Shown here: positions 13,753 to 19,494 of the stretch, one piece after another
Numbering within the stretch: position 1 is the stretch's first letter
Layout of the letters: each line of letters starts with the position of its first letter
NCBI GenBank assembly: GCA_946482325.1
Contig: CAMLRA010000071.1
Location: 1-19,494, forward strand
From: an uncultured Chromatiaceae bacterium
Lineage (GTDB): Bacteria; Pseudomonadota; Gammaproteobacteria; Enterobacterales; Alteromonadaceae
Reading direction: 5' to 3'
Length of the DNA stretch: 19,494 bases
The notes under the pieces: model-generated
Seen by the model: only the letters and a program-made list of their open reading frames with translations
The model's database searches: none
Told to the model about the DNA's origin: nothing
Translations under genes and position numbers: made by a program

Positions 13753-15146
13753 AGCTTGCCTTGTCGCAACACCGGCAGAATTTTACCGACTTTGTCGTAA
13801 GTTTCCTGATACTCGGCTTCGGCTTGCGAATCGGCGACAATGCCACCGCCGGCCCAGCAATGAATCTGCTGATTGGCCACCACCAGCGTACGGATAGCAA
13901 TATTGGTATCCATATGACCGTGCTGGCTGATATAGCCAATAGCACCGCAATAGACGCTGCGCCGGTGCGGCTCCAGCTCCTCGATGATTTGCATCGCCCG
14001 CACTTTCGGCGCGCCGGTGATAGAACCGCCTGGAAATGCGGCGCGCAGCGCGTCAATCGGCTGATACTGCGCATCCAGCTGACCGGTAACAGTGCTGACC
14101 AAATGATGGACAGCCGGAAAGGATTCAATCGCAAACAAGGCCGGCACTTTGACGGTGCCGGGCGTACAGACTTTGCCGAGATCATTGCGCAGCAAGTCCA
14201 CAATCATGACGTTTTCGGCGCGATCTTTTGGCGACTGCTGTAACAGCGTCGCGCTTTGTGTGTCTTGAATCGGATCGACGAAACGGGGGCGGGTGCCTTT
14301 AATCGGTTTGGTTTCGATCAAAGTATTTTTCACCTCGATAAAACGCTCCGGGGAAATCGACAGCACAGCCGCATCCGGCAGCCGGACAAAAGCCGAAAAT
14401 GGTGCCTGATTGCTGCGCCGCAGCTGCAGGTATGCAGTAAATGCATCACCGGTGAAATCGGCACTGAAACGCTGCGCCAAATTAATTTGATAACAATCAC
14501 CGCTTTGCAGGTAAGCCTGAATTTTATCGAACTTTTGCAAGTATTGACTGCGGCTCATATTGGCCTGCCAGTCGCTGCTCAGTGCAAATGCGCAGGAGGA
14601 TTGGGGGGCCATCGATGGCTTCTGAAACTGCGTCAAATAGCCAGCGGCTGTTGTTTCTGCCGTGCCGTGAACATCGACATACCAAAGCTGTTGCAGCTGT
14701 TTGTCCAACACCAGTGCCTGGCTGTACAAGCCCACTGCTAAATCCGGTAGCGGGATATCAGCTTTTGCTTGCTCTGGTATGGCTTCAATCACCCGGCCGA
14801 GATCGTAGCCAAAATAGCCGACAGCTCCGCCGGTAAACGGCAGCGGACTGGCATCTGTTGGCAGGGCTGGCAGCAGTTGTTGCTGTAATGCTTTGAGTAA
14901 TAAAAAAGGATCGGCGTCTTGTTGCTGCTCAGCCCAACCGCCATTGCCATCAGGACGACGGACAGTGCAGCGGCGGCCAAACGCAGTCAGCGTCGCCAGC
15001 GGCCGGCATACCAGGATGTCATAGCGGCTGTTTGGATGCTCAGGCGCGGCAGAATCGAGCAACATAGCAAAAGGCTCAGCAGCAATCGCCTGAAAATAAC
15101 CGGTTAAATCGGCAACTGCCGATGCGACGAGACACTGTACAGACAT
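13749..15146 (-). CDS. pabB: Aminodeoxychorismate synthase component I
   Basis: PabB converts chorismate and ammonia to 4-amino-4-deoxychorismate for folate synthesis, with ammonia supplied by a glutaminase subunit (PabA) not encoded here. The protein is 465 residues with the anthranilate-synthase-I N-terminal domain and the chorismate-binding domain. The signature PIKGTRPR places the catalytic lysine at K283; TrpE, MenF and isochorismate synthases have Ala there, so this is PabB. Other marks are GDCYQINLAQRF, DLLRNDLGKV, PGGSITGAPK and the C-terminal AGGGIVADS. The frame opens with a TTG at 15164, but the ATG at 15146 gives the usual N-terminus; its Shine-Dalgarno (GAG about 9 nt upstream) is weak. 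It is divergent from the fumarase gene and overlaps nudL by 4 nt. Confidence 0.96.
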   Translation of the reverse strand: MSVQCLVASAVADLTGYFQAIAAEPFAMLLDSAAPEHPNSRYDILVCRPLATLTAFGRRCTVRRPDGNGGWAEQQQDADPFLLLKALQQQLLPALPTDASPLPFTGGAVGYFGYDLGRVIEAIPEQAKADIPLPDLAVGLYSQALVLDKQLQQLWYVDVHGTAETTAAGYLTQFQKPSMAPQSSCAFALSSDWQANMSRSQYLQKFDKIQAYLQSGDCYQINLAQRFSADFTGDAFTAYLQLRRSNQAPFSAFVRLPDAAVLSISPERFIEVKNTLIETKPIKGTRPRFVDPIQDTQSATLLQQSPKDRAENVMIVDLLRNDLGKVCTPGTVKVPALFAIESFPAVHHLVSTVTGQLDAQYQPIDALRAAFPGGSITGAPKVRAMQIIEELEPHRRSVYCGAIGYISQHGHMDTNIAIRTLVVANQQIHCWAGGGIVADSQAEAEYQETYDKVGKILPVLRQGKL

Positions 15147-15355
15147 GACAAACAACTCAAACAATAAACGGCGGCTTTGGGCACAGAACCGATGAATTCA
15201 GCATGAACTGACTAGCCGCCTCGACAGGATGCGCGTTATGATAGCAGCCCTGCTTAAAATGAGAAGCGGTGCCGGACCAGGCAAGGGTCGGGCGCTGCAT
15301 AAATACCCTGGCAGCCAGCACACTGACTGCCTGTAACCACGCAGAAGGGCACCCT
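15147..15355. promoter_or_regulatory. Divergent upstream region of pabB and the fumarase gene
   Basis: This 209-nt region must carry promoters in both directions. On the plus strand TATGAT (15237-15242) and TAAAAT (15255-15260) are possible -10 boxes, neither with a good -35. A perfect CTGGC-A-GCCAG palindrome lies at 15309-15319, inside the expected fumarase leader. The fumarase ribosome site (GAAGG) is about 7 nt before 15356. Confidence 0.35.
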
Positions 15356-16876
15356 ATGACGGTTATTCGCCAACAAGACTTTATCGACAGCATCGAAGAT
15401 GCGTTGCAGTACATCTCTTATTATCATCCGCTGGATTTTATTCAGGCCTTAGAAAAGGCTTATCACAAAGAGCAGAATCCGGCCGCCAAAGACGCCATCG
15501 CGCAAATTCTGATTAACTCGCGGATGTCGGCGCAAGGCCACCGGCCGATTTGTCAGGACACTGGCATCGTCACCTGCTTCGTTAATATCGGCATGGATGT
15601 GAAGTGGGACAAAACCGATATGACAGTGCAGGAGATGGTCGATGAAGGTACACGTCGCGCCTACATGAACCCACTGAACCCGCTGCGTGCGTCTATCGTG
15701 ATGGACCCGGCCGGTTCCCGCAAAAATACCAAAGACAATACACCCGCCGTGGTGCATATCAACATGGTCGCCGGCCATCATGTTGAAGTGGCTATCGCCG
15801 CCAAAGGCGGTGGCAGTGAAAACAAAACCAAAATGGTGATGTTAAACCCTTCTGATTCAGTCGTTGAGTGGGTGTTGGAAACTTTACCAAAAATGGGTGC
15901 TGGCTGGTGTCCGCCAGGCATGCTCGGCATTGGTATTGGCGGTACCGCAGAAAAAGCTGCAGTACTGGCCAAAGAAGCCCTGATGGAGCCGGTCGACATT
16001 CAGGACCTGCTGGAAAAAGGCGCTGAGACCGGCGAAGAGAAACTTCGGGTTGAACTGTACGAAAAAGTGAACAAACTGGGGATCGGCGCTCAGGGGCTGG
16101 GCGGTTTAACCACAGTGGTAGACGTCAAAATCAAATCAGCGCCAACTCATGCCGCGTCTAAACCGGTGGTGATGATCCCGAACTGTGCGGCGACCCGGCA
16201 CGTGCATTTCCATTTAGATGGTTCAGGTCCGGCGCATTTACCGGTACCAAAACTGGAAGACTGGCCACAAGTGACCTGGGAGCTGGGGCAAAACGTGCGC
16301 CGGGTTAACCTTGACACTGTCACACCTGCCGATGTGCTGGAATGGAAAGCCGGTGAAACTGTGTTGCTGTCCGGCAAGATGCTGACCGGCCGTGATGCTG
16401 CGCATAAACGCATTGCCGACATGCTGGCCAAAGGCGAAGCGCTACCGGAAGGTGTCGATTTCAAAAACCGCTTTATTTATTACGTCGGCCCGGTTGATGC
16501 GGTGGGCGACGAAGTGGTCGGCCCGGCAGGCCCAACCACAGCAACGCGGATGGATAAATTTACCGACATGATGCTAGGGCAGACAGGCCTGTTAGGCATG
16601 ATTGGTAAATCTGAACGTGGTGATAAAACAGTCGCCAGCATCAAAGAGCACAAAGCTGTGTATCTGATGGCAGTTGGTGGTGCGGCGTATTTGGTGTCTA
16701 AAGCCATCAAAAAATCCCGCGTGGTCGCTTTTGCCGATTTAGGTATGGAAGCAATTTACGAATTTGATGTAGAAGATATGCCAGTGACTGTCGCGGTCGA
16801 TAGTCAGGGCAATAACGTGCACGACCAGGGCCCGGCGATTTGGAAAGTCAAAATCGCTGAGGCGGCAAAAGCCTGA
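15356..16876 (+). CDS. fumA: Class I fumarate hydratase ([4Fe-4S], single chain)
   Basis: The enzyme interconverts fumarate and L-malate in the TCA cycle, using an oxygen-sensitive [4Fe-4S] cluster. The three conserved cysteines are C66 (RPICQDTG), C185 (GAGWCPPGMLGIGIGG) and C277 (MIPNCAATRH). The N-terminal fumerase domain is followed by the C-terminal domain from about residue 320 (LSGKMLTGRDAAHKRI, VGPAGPTTATRMDKFTD). The length, 506 residues, is that of the Pseudomonas/Shewanella-type single-chain class I fumarase and shorter than E. coli FumA (548), so 'fumA' is a family label. The frame is open from a GTG at 15269, but the ATG at 15356 has a good ribosome site and gives the expected start MTVIRQQDF. 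It is monocistronic, closed by a strong terminator. Confidence 0.95.
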   Translation: MTVIRQQDFIDSIEDALQYISYYHPLDFIQALEKAYHKEQNPAAKDAIAQILINSRMSAQGHRPICQDTGIVTCFVNIGMDVKWDKTDMTVQEMVDEGTRRAYMNPLNPLRASIVMDPAGSRKNTKDNTPAVVHINMVAGHHVEVAIAAKGGGSENKTKMVMLNPSDSVVEWVLETLPKMGAGWCPPGMLGIGIGGTAEKAAVLAKEALMEPVDIQDLLEKGAETGEEKLRVELYEKVNKLGIGAQGLGGLTTVVDVKIKSAPTHAASKPVVMIPNCAATRHVHFHLDGSGPAHLPVPKLEDWPQVTWELGQNVRRVNLDTVTPADVLEWKAGETVLLSGKMLTGRDAAHKRIADMLAKGEALPEGVDFKNRFIYYVGPVDAVGDEVVGPAGPTTATRMDKFTDMMLGQTGLLGMIGKSERGDKTVASIKEHKAVYLMAVGGAAYLVSKAIKKSRVVAFADLGMEAIYEFDVEDMPVTVAVDSQGNNVHDQGPAIWKVKIAEAAKA

Positions 16877-16889
16877 TAAGCTGACAATG

Positions 16890-16924
16890 AAACGCGTCTG
16901 AAGGGAAACCTCAGACGCGTTTTT
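16890..16924 (+). terminator. Intrinsic terminator after the fumarase gene
   Basis: Perfect 12-bp arms AAACGCGTCTGA (16890-16901) and TCAGACGCGTTT (16911-16922) enclose a 9-nt loop; the T run reaches 16924. A TATAAG (16927-16932) right after it could be the -10 of the peptidase gene, with its -35 inside the hairpin. Confidence 0.92.
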
Positions 16925-16965
16925 ACTATAAGAACAAGAGAAATTTGCAACAACGGAGTAACCAG

Positions 16966-18990
16966 ATGAAAGCTTGGGGAATTCTGGTCAGTGCATTGCT
17001 GATGGCAGCAGGTGCACAGGCAAAAACCAATTTAACCATTGAACACTTAAATAAACTAAACAAAATTTACGATGTGCAGGTATCGCCGGACGGCCGTTTT
17101 GTTGTTTATGGCCAGAAAAACGGTGGCCTGGCACCGGCCGATACCACAGCTGATTTGTACCTGCTCGATGTACAAGATGGCAATAAGGTGCGTCGCCTGA
17201 CTGAAAGCGTCGGTCGCGAACACGATGTACGTTTTAGTGCTGACGGCTCTGCGTTGTATTTCCTGGCGGATCGCTCCGGTTCCAGCCAGCTGTGGCGACT
17301 GCCACTGAGCGGCGGCGAAGCACGGCAAGTCACTGACCTGCCATTGGATGTGCAGGGTTACATGGTGTCTGGCGATGACAAAAAAGTTGTGTTGACACTG
17401 GATGTAAAACCGGGCTGTAAAGACTTAGCCTGTACTATTGCCCACAACAAAAGCACCGCTGAGAAAAAAGACAGTGCTACTGCCTACGATACATTGATGG
17501 TTAGGCATTGGGACACCTGGGAAGACGGTCTGAAGAATCACTTCTTCGTCGCGGATCTGGGCGAGACTGCAATCAAAGATGCCAAAGACTTAATGCCGGA
17601 ATGGGATACTGATGTTGCCGGTACCGGCGAAGCAGCATTTACTCCGGATGGTAAAAATCTGGTATTCAGCGCCAAAATCCCGGCAGCTGATCAAAGCTGG
17701 CACAGCAATTTTGATATTTTCCAGGTATCGCTTAATGGCGGCCAGAAAATCAATCTGACCAAAGATAATCCGGCCTGGGATGCCAAGCCGCAGTTCTCGG
17801 GTGACGGCCGCTACATGGCATACCTTGCGATGAAAAAACCAGTCTATGAAGCCGACCGTTTTGGCCTGATTTTACTGGATTTAGTCACCGGCGAGCGCAA
17901 AGAGCTGGCGCCGCAGTGGGACCGCTCGATTGAAGATTTTGTCTTTGCACCGGATAACCGCACTGTCTATGTCACAGCCCAGGATTTAGGTCAAAAAGGC
18001 ATTTTTGCTATTGACCACGCCTTTGGCGAAGTGACAAAAGTTTACAGTAACGGCAGTGCCGGCGATGTCGCGGTGCGTGGCACTAGTGTATTTTTTACGA
18101 ATCACCAGCTCAATGCACCAGCGGATATTTATCAGCTAAAAAATACTGGTGGCGAAGCCTATCCGCTGACGCAGGTGAATGCACTGACCCTCAAAGACAT
18201 TCAGCTCGCTGAATTTGAACAATTCAGTTTCCCCGGTGCTAATGACGAAACTGTCTATGGCTACTGGATGAAACCATGGAACTTTGAAGCCGGTAAAAAA
18301 TACCCCATCGCCTTTATCGTGCATGGTGGCCCACAAGGCAGCTTCGGCAATATGTTTAATACCCGCTGGAACGCTCAGCTGTGGGCAGCCCAGGGCTATG
18401 GTGTCGTGATGATCGACTTCCACGGCTCGACTGGTTATGGTCAGGCCTTTACGGATTCAATTGCCCGCGACTGGGGCGGCAAACCACTGGAAGATTTGAA
18501 AAAGGGCTTGGCCTTTGTTACTGAGCAACAACCCTGGCTGGATAAAGACAACGCGTGCGCGCTCGGCGCATCCTACGGTGGCTTTATGATGAACTGGATC
18601 GCTGGTAACTGGAATGACGGGTTTAAGTGTCTGGTCACGCATGCCGGTTTATTTGATATGCCAAGTTTTTACGGCAGCACAGAAGAGCTGTGGTTCCCGG
18701 AGCATGACATGGGCGGTCCGGTCTGGGATAAATCTACGGATTATCAAAAGTTTAATCCGGCAGCATTTGTCGATAACTGGAAAACACCGATGTTGGTTAT
18801 TCATGGCCTGAAAGACTACCGTGTACCTTATGCCCAAGGTTTAGGTGCTTTTACCACTTTACAACGCAAAGGCATTCCATCCCGACTGGTGATATTCCCG
18901 GATGAAAATCACTGGATTCTGAAGCCTGCGAATTCGGAGCGTTGGTACAACGAAATTTTCAGCTGGATGAAACAACACACCGGAAAATAG
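16966..18990 (+). CDS. Secreted S9-family serine peptidase (acylaminoacyl-/dipeptidyl-peptidase type)
   Basis: This is a prolyl-oligopeptidase-family enzyme exported by a Sec signal peptide (MKAWGILVSALLMAAGAQA, likely cut after residue 19), so periplasmic or extracellular. The N-terminal 400 residues are a beta-propeller with repeated SPDG, SADG, TPDG and SGDG turns (as in QVSPDGRFVVYGQ). The C-terminal part, from about 415, is the alpha/beta-hydrolase domain with GGPQGSF (oxyanion region), catalytic S536 in GASYGG, D617 in LKDYRVPY and H649 in DENHWI. The order and the GxSxGG form fit subfamily S9C. The length, 674 residues, is normal. The frame opens at a TTG at 16945, but the ATG at 16966 has GGAG 7-8 nt upstream and starts the signal peptide. 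It is flanked by terminators on both sides, hence monocistronic. The true substrate is unknown. Confidence 0.94.
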   Translation: MKAWGILVSALLMAAGAQAKTNLTIEHLNKLNKIYDVQVSPDGRFVVYGQKNGGLAPADTTADLYLLDVQDGNKVRRLTESVGREHDVRFSADGSALYFLADRSGSSQLWRLPLSGGEARQVTDLPLDVQGYMVSGDDKKVVLTLDVKPGCKDLACTIAHNKSTAEKKDSATAYDTLMVRHWDTWEDGLKNHFFVADLGETAIKDAKDLMPEWDTDVAGTGEAAFTPDGKNLVFSAKIPAADQSWHSNFDIFQVSLNGGQKINLTKDNPAWDAKPQFSGDGRYMAYLAMKKPVYEADRFGLILLDLVTGERKELAPQWDRSIEDFVFAPDNRTVYVTAQDLGQKGIFAIDHAFGEVTKVYSNGSAGDVAVRGTSVFFTNHQLNAPADIYQLKNTGGEAYPLTQVNALTLKDIQLAEFEQFSFPGANDETVYGYWMKPWNFEAGKKYPIAFIVHGGPQGSFGNMFNTRWNAQLWAAQGYGVVMIDFHGSTGYGQAFTDSIARDWGGKPLEDLKKGLAFVTEQQPWLDKDNACALGASYGGFMMNWIAGNWNDGFKCLVTHAGLFDMPSFYGSTEELWFPEHDMGGPVWDKSTDYQKFNPAAFVDNWKTPMLVIHGLKDYRVPYAQGLGAFTTLQRKGIPSRLVIFPDENHWILKPANSERWYNEIFSWMKQHTGK

Positions 18991-19008
18991 TCAAGTAATT
19001 TTACAACC

Positions 19009-19039
19009 AAAGCCCGCTACACGCGGGCTTTGTTGTTTT
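19009..19039 (+). terminator. Intrinsic terminator after the S9 peptidase gene
   Basis: Perfect 9-bp arms AAAGCCCGC (19009-19017) and GCGGGCTTT (19023-19031) enclose a 5-nt loop; a T-rich tail with two interrupting Gs runs to 19039. Confidence 0.9.
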
Positions 19040-19079
19040 GCTGCACAAGCGTGGTGCACAAATGAGGGATTAGTAACAA

Positions 19080-19120
19080 TTAAGTGCAATGACGTTGCAT
19101 TTAAAAGGCGCTTGTATAAT
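19080..19120 (+). promoter_or_regulatory. Palindromic operator candidate and -10 box upstream of the MCP gene
   Basis: A 25-nt imperfect palindrome spans 19080-19104, centred on 19092: 10 of 12 base pairs match, with core arms TGCAA (19085-19089) and TTGCA (19095-19099) and outer arms TTAA/TTAA. A perfect TATAAT follows at 19115-19120, with the palindrome over the expected -35 position; TTGCAT at 19095-19100 is the nearest -35-like hexamer, but only 14 nt away. This layout suggests a regulated sigma-70 promoter with a start about 50 nt before the MCP gene. Confidence 0.5.
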
Positions 19121-19179
19121 CTATTCATTGGATATGTTTCACGTCTTGAAGCAGGCCTCTGGCATAAGGATATGTGGAT

Positions 19180-19494
19180 ATGCGTTTCACCACGAAAATC
19201 AGGCTGATTAGCCTTGTCACTGCGTTACTACCACTGATTGTTGCAACGCTCATTGTAACTTTGCTCGCCCGGTCTGAATTGTTCAGCCAGGCCGAAGCCA
19301 AGCTCACCGCCGTACGGGAAATCAAACAACGCCAAATTGAAGCCATGTTTGGTGATTTTGCTGCCGGGTTACAGACTATCAGTGCGGTGGTCAAGGCGGA
19401 ACTGAATCCGACACAGCCTTTGGCTCTGCATGAATCAGTACTGGCCATTGGCAAAGAACTGGGTTTTTATGATGTATTTGTCATAGACCCTGAA
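19180..19494 (+). CDS. Methyl-accepting chemotaxis protein, N-terminal fragment
   Basis: The gene runs off the window end; the first 105 residues are visible. MRFTTKIRLISLVTALLPLIVATLIVTLLA gives a basic start and a first transmembrane helix (residues about 8-30). It is followed by a periplasmic segment beginning LTAVREIKQRQIEAMFGDF (about 43-61), typical of the sensory region of chemoreceptors that report on a ligand outside the cell. Near the end, GKELGFYDVFVIDPE looks like the start of a Cache-type strand. The ATG at 19180 has AAGGA 9 nt upstream; an ATG at 19172 is in another frame. The signalling domain lies outside the window, so a histidine kinase or diguanylate cyclase with a similar sensor cannot be excluded. 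Confidence 0.75.
   Translation, partial: MRFTTKIRLISLVTALLPLIVATLIVTLLARSELFSQAEAKLTAVREIKQRQIEAMFGDFAAGLQTISAVVKAELNPTQPLALHESVLAIGKELGFYDVFVIDPE

Noticed and set aside
13688..14203. 171-codon frame on the minus strand overlapping pabB and nudL
   Set aside because: It is in another frame of pabB and nudL, both of which are intact, and has a Trp/Cys/Arg-rich composition unlike a real protein.
13761..14741. Two long open frames (160 and 161 codons) opposite pabB
   Set aside because: They are antisense shadows of a high-GC, strongly conserved gene; no start signals.
1..19494. Mobile element, prophage, CRISPR array, tRNA or rRNA
   Set aside because: No transposase, integrase, terminal repeats, regularly spaced repeats, cloverleaf or rRNA-like sequence was seen on reading both strands.

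Overview
The window looks like a stretch of ordinary chromosome from a gammaproteobacterium. The evidence is a pabB-nudL-sdaA gene order like that of E. coli, a rhombosortase, a single-chain [4Fe-4S] fumarase of about 506 residues, an FabH-like enzyme of the Pseudomonas PA3286 type, and an MCP. Overall composition is near 50% GC by eye. The mix would suit an Alteromonadales/Rheinheimera-Alishewanella-type marine or freshwater bacterium, but that placement is inference. I see no phage, transposon, CRISPR array, tRNA or rRNA in the window.

Layout. (1) 1-2106: two RluA-type pseudouridine synthase genes transcribed away from each other, then a rhombosortase gene whose stop codon overlaps that of the second synthase. 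(2) 2286-4814: periplasmic gamma-glutamyltransferase followed closely by a crotonase-fold enzyme, probably cotranscribed. (3) 4825-6441, minus strand: a small lipoprotein of unknown function and cysK, separated by a strong hairpin terminator. (4) 6567-9691, plus strand: a MoxR-type AAA+ ATPase, a 1-nt-overlapping VWA (CoxE-like) protein and an RDD-family membrane protein, ending in a terminator. (5) 9816-10937: a ketoacyl-ACP synthase III-like enzyme. (6) 11034-11336, minus: a stand-alone CBM48/isoamylase early-set domain protein, convergent with (5) and sharing a bidirectional terminator. (7) 11659-15146, minus: pabB and nudL overlapping by 4 nt, then sdaA with its own promoter and terminator. 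(8) 15356-18990, plus: class I fumarase, then a secreted S9 peptidase, each followed by its own terminator. (9) 19180 to the end: the N-terminus of a methyl-accepting chemotaxis protein, cut by the window edge, behind a palindrome and a perfect -10 box.

Functionally the region is a set of short, mostly independent transcription units: RNA modification, amino-acid and sulfur metabolism (ggt, cysK, sdaA), folate synthesis (pabB), the TCA cycle (fum), fatty-acid chemistry (crotonase, KAS III) and surface or secreted proteins (rhombosortase, GGT, lipoprotein, S9 peptidase). The least understood part is the MoxR-VWA-RDD module. I did not find a clearly novel defence or mobile system.
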